A DNA stretch of 39,718 bases, from contig SGZG01000011.1 of NCBI GenBank assembly GCA_004214185.1, forward strand, positions 1 through 39,718, in the 5' to 3' direction. Source of the DNA: Flavobacteriales bacterium. GTDB taxonomy: Bacteria > Bacteroidota > Bacteroidia > Flavobacteriales > Flavobacteriaceae. Under the pieces are notes generated by a model that saw only the letters and a list, made by a program, of their open reading frames with translations, ran no database searches and had not been told where the DNA came from. This document shows positions 1 through 8,217 of the stretch, in pieces. Each line of letters begins with the position of its first letter. Positions within the stretch are counted from its first letter, which is position 1. The position numbers were made by a program, and so were the translations under genes.

Positions 1-129
1 TTCAGATAAACCTGCATCAGCTAATACTTTAGTAATAGCAGCAGTTAGGGTTGTTTTTCCGTGATCTACGTGTCCGATTGTTCCAATATTTAAGTGGGGT
101 TTCGAACGGTCAAATGTTTCCTTAGCCAT
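1..129 (-). CDS. tuf: Elongation factor Tu, N-terminal part (truncated by window edge)
   Basis: Minus-strand translation [45 protein letters not shown]-Tu N-terminus with [10 protein letters not shown]-loop. Confidence 0.97.
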   Translation of the reverse strand, partial: MAKETFDRSKPHLNIGTIGHVDHGKTTLTAAITKVLADAGLSE

Positions 130-163
130 AATATATAATGTTTTATTACTTTTAAAATGCGTG

Positions 164-171
164 CAAATATA
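164..171 (-). promoter_or_regulatory. Putative tuf promoter -7 element (TATATTTG)
   Basis: CAAATATA on + strand = TATATTTG on - strand, matching Bacteroidota consensus TAnnTTTG, about 35 nt upstream of the tuf ATG. Confidence 0.6.
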
Positions 172-255
172 TAAATTTTATCTTAAAAAATTATATTTTT
201 TGATTTTTTTTTCGTAACAAAAAACAAGTAGAATTATTACTATTTATAGTAAATA

Positions 256-1629
256 CTAATTTTGTTTTTTTACAATAAACAGGCCTGAGTTAATATCACT
301 GATTAAAATGTTTTCGCTTTTAAAAAACGGATATGTACTCCAAGCTCCATTAAAATATTCAATATTTTCACCTTTTCGACCATCGTGACCACCTGGATCT
401 AATAATTTAGCTTGACCAACTTTATTGAAAGCTCCTGAATGTTCTTTTTCAAAATAAGTATCAAAAAAACCTATTTCAAAAATATTTTTTTGATTTATGT
501 TTAAAATATCGATAACCCTTAACCCGTTCGTGTAGCTAGCAAGATAAAATTCGGTATTATTAACATATCCGTTATGATCAATTCCCTCAAGATTAGATTT
601 ATATATGTAGTGAAGCTTTGGGTGTTTTAAGTCTTCAACATCAACCACATAGGTTTTAGTATTATCTACTAGATCGCAGTTCTGTCCCTTAGACTCAATA
701 CAACCTATTTGAAGCTCATCAAGTTCATCCCCCAAAAACAAATATTTTTGATCTTTTGTTAGCCAAGCTTGGTGTGTATATTGTTCTGTATTTGTCACTT
801 CTTCGGGATATTCAAATTCAGAAATTAAAACAGGATTGTTCTTATCAGAAACATTAACAAAAACAACTCGATTTTCATTACTTCCAATATAAATTTCCTC
901 ACCAAAAAAATTGATATCAGGACCTTTGTAGTTGACAACTTGAATGTCATGGCTATATCCAAAATCTGGCAATTCAATAACAGCTTCAGGATTTAATGGA
1001 TTTAACAAATCAAGAACGTACAAACCTTTACTTCCTGATCTGTCTTGTTTACAGCTATTTTGATAACATGATCCAGCAATGTAGGCATATCCAGAATCTT
1101 CATTTATTGCGATGTTGTGAGCTTGCCCAAATTCATTGAAGCTAAAATCTGATGAAAAAACAGTTGGAGAATCAACAACTTTCAATTTAGTTAAATCAAA
1201 AATCTGGAGACCATGGTCAATCGCCTCACTAACAACATAGAGATAATTTTTATAAACCTTCATATCTCTCCATGAACTTTCAGTTGTTGCAGTTGGTAAT
1301 TTTCCTAAGTATATGGGTTTCACAGGATCTGAAATATCAATAAAAGCTGTTCCATTAGTTAAACCCATAATAGCATATTCTTTTCCAGTAGAATTGTCTG
1401 TCCATCCCCAGCAATCATTTCCATACTCTGCGTCCATCTCATCGAGGGACACATGACCTATAAGGTCATAATTTAGACATGAGAATTCTAAATCAGTTCC
1501 TGGAATTTTAGCAACTCCATCAATGCACGACGCCAAAGGTGTTTGTAAATCTTTTTCTAATTCAAAACTTTCATACTCACAAGAAATTATTAAAAAGGAA
1601 CAAAAAAGAACAGTGAAGTATTTAAACAT
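256..1629 (-). CDS. Choice-of-anchor B / LVIVD-repeat family lipoprotein
   Basis: Start chosen at MFKYFTVLFCSFLIISC (lipoprotein-like signal peptide); repeats such as NGTAFIDISDPVKPIYLGKLP, GLYVLDLLNPLNPEAV, NRVVFVNVSDKNNPVLI, NGLRVIDI resemble LVIVD repeats. Confidence 0.75.
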   Translation of the reverse strand: MFKYFTVLFCSFLIISCEYESFELEKDLQTPLASCIDGVAKIPGTDLEFSCLNYDLIGHVSLDEMDAEYGNDCWGWTDNSTGKEYAIMGLTNGTAFIDISDPVKPIYLGKLPTATTESSWRDMKVYKNYLYVVSEAIDHGLQIFDLTKLKVVDSPTVFSSDFSFNEFGQAHNIAINEDSGYAYIAGSCYQNSCKQDRSGSKGLYVLDLLNPLNPEAVIELPDFGYSHDIQVVNYKGPDINFFGEEIYIGSNENRVVFVNVSDKNNPVLISEFEYPEEVTNTEQYTHQAWLTKDQKYLFLGDELDELQIGCIESKGQNCDLVDNTKTYVVDVEDLKHPKLHYIYKSNLEGIDHNGYVNNTEFYLASYTNGLRVIDILNINQKNIFEIGFFDTYFEKEHSGAFNKVGQAKLLDPGGHDGRKGENIEYFNGAWSTYPFFKSENILISDINSGLFIVKKQN

Positions 1630-1693
1630 ATTTGTAAAACTAACAATTATTAGTAACAAATTTCGAAAATCTTAATGTGTAAAAAATAGAAAG

Positions 1694-1765
1694 AGCCAAT
1701 GACGAGATTTGAACTCGTGACCTCTTCCTTACCAAGGAAACGCTCTACCCCTGAGCTACACCGGC
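1694..1765 (-). tRNA. tRNA-Thr (anticodon GGT)
   Basis: GCCGGTGTAGCTCAGGGGTAGAGC...TTGGTAA...GAGTTCAAATCTCG...CATTGGCT cloverleaf; CCA not encoded. Confidence 0.95.
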
Positions 1766-1775
1766 AAAAAATTTG

Positions 1776-1848
1776 AGCGGGAGACCGGGTTCGAACCGGC
1801 GACATTCAGCTTGGAAGGCTGACGCTCTACCAACTGAGCTACTCCCGC
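1776..1848 (-). tRNA. tRNA-Gly (anticodon TCC)
   Basis: GCGGGAGTAGCTCAGTTGGTAGAGCGTCAGCCTTCCAAGCTGAATGTCGCCGGTTCGAACCCGGTCTCCCGCT cloverleaf. Confidence 0.96.
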
Positions 1849-1856
1849 TTAAATAG

Positions 1857-1938
1857 TGGGGAGAGCAGGATTCGAACCTGCGAAGTTAAAAACAGCAGAT
1901 TTACAGTCTGCCCTCGTTGGCCGCTTGAGTATCTCCCC
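1857..1938 (-). tRNA. tRNA-Tyr (anticodon GTA)
   Basis: GGGGAGATACTCAAGCGGCC...CAGACTGTAAATCTG...GCAGGTTCGAATCCTGCTCTCCCCA; long variable arm. Confidence 0.96.
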
Positions 1939-1957
1939 GATATTTTAAAGAACAATG

Positions 1958-2031
1958 AGCCGATGGAGGGACTCGAACCCACGACCTGCTGATTACAAAT
2001 CAGCTGCTCTAGCCAGCTGAGCTACATCGGC
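1958..2031 (-). tRNA. tRNA-Thr (anticodon TGT)
   Basis: GCCGATGTAGCTCAGCTGGCTAGAGCAGCTGATTTGTAATCAGCAGGTCGTGGGTTCGAGTCCCTCCATCGGCT. Confidence 0.96.
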
Positions 2032-2050
2032 TTTTCCAATTTATGGATGG

Positions 2051-2058
2051 CAAATGTA
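2051..2058 (-). promoter_or_regulatory. Putative tRNA operon promoter -7 element (TACATTTG)
   Basis: CAAATGTA on + strand, about 20 nt upstream of the first tRNA (Thr-TGT); matches TAnnTTTG. Confidence 0.5.
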
Positions 2059-2117
2059 TTGATTTATTTTTTTTGAATCAAAAGAAAATAGTGAATTTTT
2101 AAAAAAATTTAAATCAA

Positions 2118-2999
2118 CTAATTTTTTCTTTCTCTTGGGTGATTTTTCTTATAATCATTTATAATTTTAGGAAGCTTTATTTTTGTATAGATTTGAGTAG
2201 AAGCTAAACTTGAATGACCCATTATTTCTTTAATACTGTTTATATCGGCACCATTATTTAGCATGTGCGTTGCAAATGAGTGCCTTAAAACATGTGGACT
2301 GGTCTTTACCTTAGAAGAAACTTTTGAAAAATAATTTTTAACAACTCTGTACACTAAAGATGGACCAATTTTTTTACCAGTTTTAGTAATAAATAAAAAA
2401 GGAAAATTAGTTTTGATTTCTTTTCTGTATTTTAAATACTCTTCAATTCTTTTTTTCAGATCAATAATTAACGGAACTAAACGTTCTTTATTTCTTTTTC
2501 CTAAAACTTTAATTAAATTTTGATTTAACTGTAAATCATTTATTTTAATGTTTATTAGTTCTTCTCTTCTTATACCTGTTGAATATAACATGTCCACAAT
2601 CAATAAATTTCTTTTTCCTTCAAAATTATTACTAAAAACATCAATAACTCTTAAAACTTCATCTTCAGAAAAAGGTATTATTATTTTCTTTTGAACTTTT
2701 AATCTTTTATGATTTTGTAAAGGAGAGGATTTAATTTCTTGAATCTTAATTAAAAAATCATAAAATTTACTTAGAGAGGATATTTTCCTATTAATTGTTA
2801 AAGCTGATAATTTTTTTTCTGATAAATTAATTATCCAATCTCTGATTATTGAATAAGGAACTTTTGAAATATTTTTTAAATTATGATTTTCGAAACAAAA
2901 ATTTTTGAAGGTATCAACATCTCTAACATATGCAACAACAGTGTTGTTAGAAAATTTCTTCTCCTTGGATAAATAATCAGAAAAATTAGAAATTAGCAT
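2118..2999 (-). CDS. xerC: Tyrosine recombinase XerC/XerD-like
   Basis: SAM-like N-terminus plus catalytic motifs STGIRREEL, HVLRHSFATHMLNNGADINSIKEIMGHSSLASTQIYTK. Confidence 0.88.
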   Translation of the reverse strand: MLISNFSDYLSKEKKFSNNTVVAYVRDVDTFKNFCFENHNLKNISKVPYSIIRDWIINLSEKKLSALTINRKISSLSKFYDFLIKIQEIKSSPLQNHKRLKVQKKIIIPFSEDEVLRVIDVFSNNFEGKRNLLIVDMLYSTGIRREELINIKINDLQLNQNLIKVLGKRNKERLVPLIIDLKKRIEEYLKYRKEIKTNFPFLFITKTGKKIGPSLVYRVVKNYFSKVSSKVKTSPHVLRHSFATHMLNNGADINSIKEIMGHSSLASTQIYTKIKLPKIINDYKKNHPRERKN

Positions 3000-3037
3000 C
3001 ACTTAACTTATGATTATAAAGTTAAGTAAAATGAAGA

Positions 3038-3232
3038 TTAAATATTTTCGCGATCTCTTAGGCGCTGGATGTATGAAGCTTTTTTAATTTTGTCTCTGTT
3101 AACTACAGAAGGTTTGATAAAAGCTTGTCTTGATCTTAAGCTTTTCATAGCACCTGTTCTGTCAAACTTACGCTTGAATCTCTTAAGTGCTCTGTCTATA
3201 TTTTCTCCTTCTTTTACTGGAATAATTAACAT
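3038..3232 (-). CDS. rpsU: 30S ribosomal protein S21
   Basis: MLIIPVKEGENIDRALKRFKRKFDRTGAMKSLRSRQAFIKPS: Bacteroidota S21. Confidence 0.95.
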   Translation of the reverse strand: MLIIPVKEGENIDRALKRFKRKFDRTGAMKSLRSRQAFIKPSVVNRDKIKKASYIQRLRDRENI

Positions 3233-3253
3233 ATTGTAATTTTAATTGGCAGC

Positions 3254-3261
3254 AAATATAT
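3254..3261 (-). promoter_or_regulatory. Putative rpsU promoter -7 element (TATATTTG)
   Basis: CAAATATA on + strand, about 22 nt upstream of the rpsU start. Confidence 0.5.
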
Positions 3262-3285
3262 AAACATTTTTTATTTGCTTGATAA

Positions 3286-4425
3286 TTATTTTAAAATATT
3301 TCTAGAAATAACAAGTTTTTGAATCTCAGTGGTACCCTCTCCAATAGTACATAGTTTGCAGTCTCTATAATATTTTTCAACAGGGAAGTCTTTTATAAAA
3401 CCATATCCACCATGAATTTGAACTGCTTCGTTTGAAACCTTAACACAAACTTCAGATGAGTACATTTTACACATTGCGCTTAGTTTTGTCATTGGCCTTT
3501 TCATATTCTTTTCGTGACAAGCTTTTCTAATTAATAATTCAGACGCCTCAATTTCTGTAGCCATTTGAGCTAATTTGAAAGAGATTCCTTGAAAAGAACT
3601 TATGGGTTTTCCAAATTGCTGTCTTTCTTTTGAATATTTTAGAGATGCATTAAATGCACCTTTGGCAATTCCTAATGATAGTGCTGCAATTGAAATTCTT
3701 CCACCATCTAAAATTTTCATTGATTGAATAAAACCGTCTCCGACTTCACCAAGTCGATTGGTATCTGGAATAATACAATTATCAAAAATCATCTCTGCTG
3801 TTTCAGAAGCCCTCATTCCTAATTTATTTTCCTTCTTTCCTGCTTTAAAACCTTCAGTTCCTCTTTCAATTACAAAAGCTGTAGCATTTCTCTTCTCACC
3901 CTTATTTCCTGTTCTAAAAACTGCAACTGCAATATCACCAGAAATTCCATGAGTTATAAAGTTTTTAGTTCCATTTAAAACCCAATCATCTCCCTTCTTA
4001 ACTGCAGTTGATGACATACCGCTAGCATCAGAACCCGAATTATTTTCAGTTAATCCCCAGGCACCTAAATGATCTCCAGAAGCTAACTTTGGAATCCATT
4101 TCTTTTTTTGTTTATCGTCACCAAAAAGTAGAATGTGATTAGTACATAAGGAATTGTGAGCGGCTAATGAAAGTCCTATTGAGGGATCCACTTTGGAAAT
4201 CTCTTCAATTATGGTAACATATTCCTGATAACCCAAACCAGAACCTCCCAAATTTTCAGGAACTAGAATTCCCATAAATCCAAAATCACCAGCTCTTTTA
4301 AATAAATTTTTTGGAAAGAATTGTGATTCATCCCATTCCATAACAAAAGGGCTAATATGTTGCAACGCAAAATTCTTGGCAGAATCAGCAATTAAATTAT
4401 TGTTAGTTCCTAAATCGAAATCCAT
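3286..4425 (-). CDS. Acyl-CoA dehydrogenase
   Basis: LTENNSGSDASGM, GGRISIAALSLGIAKGAFNASLKYSKERQQFGKPI, QIHGGYGFIKDFPVEKYYRDCKLCTIGEGTTEIQ. Confidence 0.93.
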   Translation of the reverse strand: MDFDLGTNNNLIADSAKNFALQHISPFVMEWDESQFFPKNLFKRAGDFGFMGILVPENLGGSGLGYQEYVTIIEEISKVDPSIGLSLAAHNSLCTNHILLFGDDKQKKKWIPKLASGDHLGAWGLTENNSGSDASGMSSTAVKKGDDWVLNGTKNFITHGISGDIAVAVFRTGNKGEKRNATAFVIERGTEGFKAGKKENKLGMRASETAEMIFDNCIIPDTNRLGEVGDGFIQSMKILDGGRISIAALSLGIAKGAFNASLKYSKERQQFGKPISSFQGISFKLAQMATEIEASELLIRKACHEKNMKRPMTKLSAMCKMYSSEVCVKVSNEAVQIHGGYGFIKDFPVEKYYRDCKLCTIGEGTTEIQKLVISRNILK

Positions 4426-4498
4426 CTACTATTTAATGCGTTGTAAAGTGCAATATTAATGCCAAAATTAACTAAAAATCAAAGGATATTTAAATAAA

Positions 4499-6025
4499 TT
4501 AACCTTTAATTACTTTTAAGTATTTATTGAGTTGTTCTTTGACAACTGGAAATAAAAAGTATAGCCCAATCATGTTTGGAAAAACCATTGCAAAAATCAT
4601 TGCATCAGAAAATGCCCAAATTGAGTTCATACTTGCTGCAGCACCAATAATTATGAATGAACAAAAAAGTAATTTATAAGTTAAATCAGCAGCTTTACCC
4701 CTACCAAATAAAAACTTCCATGATTGTAATCCATAGTATGACCAAGAAATCATAGTTGAAACAGCAAATAAAACAACTGCAATTGTTAAAAAGACATCAG
4801 AGTAAGGAATATACTGGGAAAAAGCCTCAGATGTTATTCCTGCACCTTCAAAGGGAACTCCGTCAATAAAAACTGTTCCAAGTCCATCACCACCGTATTC
4901 AAAATATCCTCCAAAATTGAATATAATTATAACTAAAGCAGTCATGGTACAAATAACAACTGTATCAATAAACGGTTCAAGTAGGGCAACAAGTCCCTCG
5001 CTTGCTGAATACTTAGTTTTTACAGCAGAGTGAGCAATTGAAGCCGATCCTGCACCAGCTTCGTTTGAAAAAGCAGCCCTTTTAAACCCTACCATTAAAA
5101 CTCCGATAATTCCTCCAACTCCAATGGCTGTTGGGTTAAATGCTTCTGTAATAATTAAAGAGAATGCATCATCAATAAAAGTAAAATTCGTTAGAATTAT
5201 GTAAAGACAAGCAAATAAATAAAGTAAAGCCATAAAAGGCACTACTTTTTCAGTAACTGAAGCAATTCGTTTTATTCCACCAATAATAATAATACCTACT
5301 AAAATTGCCAAAATGATTCCAATTACTGCACCAGCACTCGTGCTTTCAAATCCTAATAGTTGTTTTACAACAATAGTTGCCTGATTTGATTGGGCAGCAT
5401 TACCACCACCGAAAGATCCTCCAATACAACAAATTGCAAAAACAACAGCTGCTATTTTACCTAAAGTTTCAAATCCTCTTTCTTTAAGGCCTTTTGTTAA
5501 ATAATACATTGGACCTCCATAAACTGTACCATCCTTTCCAACGTCTCTATATTGTACACCAAGAGTACACTCAACAAATTTTGTTGACATTCCTAATAGA
5601 CCACAAATAATCATCCAAAAAGTTGCCCCTGGACCACCCAGAGCTATAGCTAGCGCTACTCCTGCTATATTTCCATTCCCAACAGTACCTGATACCGCTG
5701 TAGCTAACGCTTGAAAATGAGAAACTTCACCATCTTCAGAATTATCATTCTTGTCATGATTATCATACTTACCTCGAACTACATTAATTGCAGTTTTAAA
5801 ATACTTAATATTTGGGAATCCAAAATACAGAGTGAAAAACAATGCACTACCAACTAATAATAAAATTACAAATGGATATCCTGCAACCTGAAAAAAAACA
5901 ACGTTGCTAAAAAAATCAGAAACTGGAGCAAAAGCTTCATCAATTCTCTGATCCAATCCTTTTTCTTGAGCAGAAATAATTGTTGAAAATAAAACTAGGG
6001 AAAGACTTAATAGTACTTTTTTCAT
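4499..6025 (-). CDS. Sodium:alanine symporter family protein (AGCS)
   Basis: GTVGNGNIAGVALAIALGGPGATFWM, YGGPMYYLTKGLKERGF, FSNEAGAGSASIAHSA, multiple TM segments. Confidence 0.92.
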   Translation of the reverse strand: MKKVLLSLSLVLFSTIISAQEKGLDQRIDEAFAPVSDFFSNVVFFQVAGYPFVILLLVGSALFFTLYFGFPNIKYFKTAINVVRGKYDNHDKNDNSEDGEVSHFQALATAVSGTVGNGNIAGVALAIALGGPGATFWMIICGLLGMSTKFVECTLGVQYRDVGKDGTVYGGPMYYLTKGLKERGFETLGKIAAVVFAICCIGGSFGGGNAAQSNQATIVVKQLLGFESTSAGAVIGIILAILVGIIIIGGIKRIASVTEKVVPFMALLYLFACLYIILTNFTFIDDAFSLIITEAFNPTAIGVGGIIGVLMVGFKRAAFSNEAGAGSASIAHSAVKTKYSASEGLVALLEPFIDTVVICTMTALVIIIFNFGGYFEYGGDGLGTVFIDGVPFEGAGITSEAFSQYIPYSDVFLTIAVVLFAVSTMISWSYYGLQSWKFLFGRGKAADLTYKLLFCSFIIIGAAASMNSIWAFSDAMIFAMVFPNMIGLYFLFPVVKEQLNKYLKVIKG

Positions 6026-6094
6026 TTGTAGTAAATTAAATTAGTTAGATATACAGCAATATGCGAATAAAATATAGAAATTCAAATCTTTTTT

Positions 6095-6313
6095 TCATAA
6101 ATCAAAAACAGATGATCTTTTTGCAGAAATTAAGTCTTTTATTCTTAACCAAAAAGCTAGAGTTAAATACATAAAAAATCCAAAACCCAAAGCAAAAAAA
6201 CTACTGTAAATAAAAAAAATTCGAACATTTTTCTTTTTCATTCCAAGCCAATCTGCAAGTCTGGAACAAACTGAAAACCCATGTCTTTCAAAAAAATATC
6301 TTAGTCTTAACAT
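6095..6313 (-). CDS. PspC-domain-like small membrane protein
   Basis: MLRLRYFFERHGFSVCSRLADWLGMKKKNVRIFFIYSSFFALGFGFFMYLTLAFWLRIKDLI: PspC-like flavobacterial protein with a hydrophobic segment. Confidence 0.7.
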   Translation of the reverse strand: MLRLRYFFERHGFSVCSRLADWLGMKKKNVRIFFIYSSFFALGFGFFMYLTLAFWLRIKDLISAKRSSVFDL

Positions 6314-6621
6314 TAATTTACTATATCACCATTCCATTCTGAAATTCCACCCAAAAGATTATATACCTTATTAAAACCCATCTGATTCATTATTTTACAT
6401 GCAGCAGAACTTCTAGCCCCAGATTTACAATAAATATAAAATTCTTTATCACTTGAAAAAGATTTTATTTTTTTAATAAAATCTGAGGAATCGTAAATAT
6501 TTAAATTGATGGCATTTTTAATAAATCCCTCAACAAATTCTTCGGGTGTTCTAACATCAATTATAGTATTTGATTCTTTTAGAGACGATTTATTTGACCA
6601 ATCTAATTGATTTAAATCCAT
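6313..6621 (-). CDS. Rhodanese-like domain protein
   Basis: DVRTPEEFVEGFIKNAINLNI ... FYIYCKSGARSSAACKIMNQMGF (active-site Cys loop CKSGARS). Confidence 0.92.
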   Translation of the reverse strand: MDLNQLDWSNKSSLKESNTIIDVRTPEEFVEGFIKNAINLNIYDSSDFIKKIKSFSSDKEFYIYCKSGARSSAACKIMNQMGFNKVYNLLGGISEWNGDIVN

Positions 6622-6656
6622 AGAACATTTTATAGACTTAAAATTATTAATAAATT

Positions 6657-6688
6657 TTTGTAATGTATAATTTTCGTTACTATATTTG
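6657..6688 (+). promoter_or_regulatory. Predicted trp operon promoter: TTTG (6657-6660) - N20 - TATATTTG (6681-6688)
   Basis: Match to Bacteroidota -33/-7 consensus TTTG/TAnnTTTG with a 20-nt spacer. Confidence 0.75.
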
Positions 6689-6693
6689 ACTTA

Positions 6694-6744
6694 ATGAAAA
6701 TAAATTTAAAGACTAACTGGTGGCGTCAACTTAATTACAATTAA
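6694..6744 (+). CDS. Trp leader peptide MKINLKTNWWRQLNYN (attenuation)
   Basis: ATG AAA ATA AAT TTA AAG ACT AAC TGG TGG CGT CAA CTT AAT TAC AAT TAA; tandem Trp codons between promoter and terminator upstream of trpE; too short for the supplied ORF track. Confidence 0.85.
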   Translation: MKINLKTNWWRQLNYN

Positions 6745-6792
6745 GTCGATAACTCTTTTTGTCCAACAATAATAAAAGGCTTGTTTATCGAC
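6745..6792 (+). promoter_or_regulatory. Putative antiterminator pairing GTCGATAA (6745-6752) with TTATCGAC (6785-6792)
   Basis: Perfect 8-bp complementarity; the 3' arm spans the terminator loop and the start of its 3' arm, so the two structures exclude each other. Confidence 0.7.
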
Positions 6793-6803
6793 AAGCCTTT
6801 TTT
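6774..6803 (+). terminator. Intrinsic terminator (attenuator) in the trp leader
   Basis: AAAAGGCTTGT-TTATCG-ACAAGCCTTTTTT hairpin with T-tract, followed within 20 nt by trpE. Confidence 0.88.
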
Positions 6804-6820
6804 AATTAATTTAAATTGAA

Positions 6821-8215
6821 GTGTATAAATTTAAAACTCATAGAAAAAAAATTATTGCTGATTTAATTACCCCTGTAAGCGTATATCAAAAAATCAGAGA
6901 TAATTTTCCAAATTCAATATTACTTGAAAGTAGTGATTATGGAGCTAATGACAATAGTTATGCTTACATATGTTTTAATCCAACCTCTACTTTCAAAGTA
7001 AACAAAAACACAGTAGAAATAACTTACCCTGACAATCATACTGAAACATCACAGATAAATAAATCAAATTCAGTAATAAATCAACTTAACCAGTATAAAG
7101 GAAAATTTCAATTACTTAAGTCAGAATCTAAATTTTTTGAAAATGGTGTTATTGGATACATGAATTATGACTCGGTTCAATATTTTGAGAACATCGAATT
7201 TGATTCAAATAAAAATGAAATTAGTATTCCAGATGTTTTCTATTCATTCTATTCTAATATTATAATCATAAATGTATTTAATAATGAAGCTATTCTTCTT
7301 CACCATAGTTTAGATGAAAAAAACAACCTGGATACTATTGAAAATTGTATTAGATCAAACAAATCTTCAAAATACAATTTTGAAAAATCAGGAAAGATTT
7401 CTTCAAACCTAAATGACCAAGAATACATTGACCTGGTAAAAAAAGGGATAAAACATTGTAAAAGAGGAGATGTTTTTCAAATTGTTCTTTCCAGAAGATT
7501 TAAACAAAGTTTTGAGGGTGATGAATTTAACTTGTATAGGGCTTTAAGATCAATAAACCCCTCTCCTTACCTTTTTTACTTTGATTATGGTGGGTATAAA
7601 ATATTCGGAAGTTCACCTGAAGCCCAATTAGTTGTAAAAAATAATAAAGCGGAAATTCATCCAATTGCTGGTACTTTTTTAAGAACAGGCAATGACTTAA
7701 AAGATTCTATTGAGGCAGAAAAACTTGCTGTTGATCAAAAGGAAAATAGTGAACACATGATGCTTGTCGACCTAGCAAGAAATGATTTAAGCAGAAATGG
7801 AAATAATGTTACTGTTGAAAAAGATCGTGAAATTCAATTTTATTCTCATGTTATTCACTTAGTATCGAAAGTAACTGCAACCAAAAAAAATAACTCATCA
7901 TCTTTTCAAATAGCTGCAGATACTTTTCCCGCCGGAACACTTTCAGGAGCACCAAAACATAAAGCTATGCAGTTAATCTCCAAATATGAAAATTGTAATA
8001 GGTCTTTTTATGGTGGAGCTATTGGTTTTATGGATTTTGAGGATAATTTTAATCATGCTATAATAATTAGGTCTTTTTTAAGTATGAATCACGAACTAGT
8101 TTTTCAAGCTGGTGCGGGTATAGTTTCTAAATCTGATCCAAAAAGTGAACTTCAAGAAATAAATAATAAACTTGGAGCTTTAAACAAAGCTTTAGATCTA
8201 GCAGAAAAAATTTAA
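6821..8215 (+). CDS. trpE: Anthranilate synthase component I
   Basis: GTG start; QIVLSRRFKQSFEGDEFNLYRALRSINPSPYLFY, HPIAGTFLRTG, DLARNDLSRNG, FPAGTLSGAPKHKAMQLI. Confidence 0.95.
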   Translation: MYKFKTHRKKIIADLITPVSVYQKIRDNFPNSILLESSDYGANDNSYAYICFNPTSTFKVNKNTVEITYPDNHTETSQINKSNSVINQLNQYKGKFQLLKSESKFFENGVIGYMNYDSVQYFENIEFDSNKNEISIPDVFYSFYSNIIIINVFNNEAILLHHSLDEKNNLDTIENCIRSNKSSKYNFEKSGKISSNLNDQEYIDLVKKGIKHCKRGDVFQIVLSRRFKQSFEGDEFNLYRALRSINPSPYLFYFDYGGYKIFGSSPEAQLVVKNNKAEIHPIAGTFLRTGNDLKDSIEAEKLAVDQKENSEHMMLVDLARNDLSRNGNNVTVEKDREIQFYSHVIHLVSKVTATKKNNSSSFQIAADTFPAGTLSGAPKHKAMQLISKYENCNRSFYGGAIGFMDFEDNFNHAIIIRSFLSMNHELVFQAGAGIVSKSDPKSELQEINNKLGALNKALDLAEKI

Positions 8216-8217
8216 TT

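Noticed and set aside
2118-2999. Tyrosine recombinase next to a tRNA cluster considered as an integrative element integrase
   Set aside because: The sequence and position (beside rpsU) fit housekeeping XerC/D; no att repeats, excision genes or phage/ICE cargo nearby.
3758-3952. Short antisense ORFs inside acyl-CoA dehydrogenase, and similar ones in trpG, yaaA, rluD, ddl, coaD, valS, Nramp-like, nif3-like and zinc-ribbon-family genes
   Set aside because: Low-complexity or hydrophobic antisense translations of well-supported genes; expected by chance.
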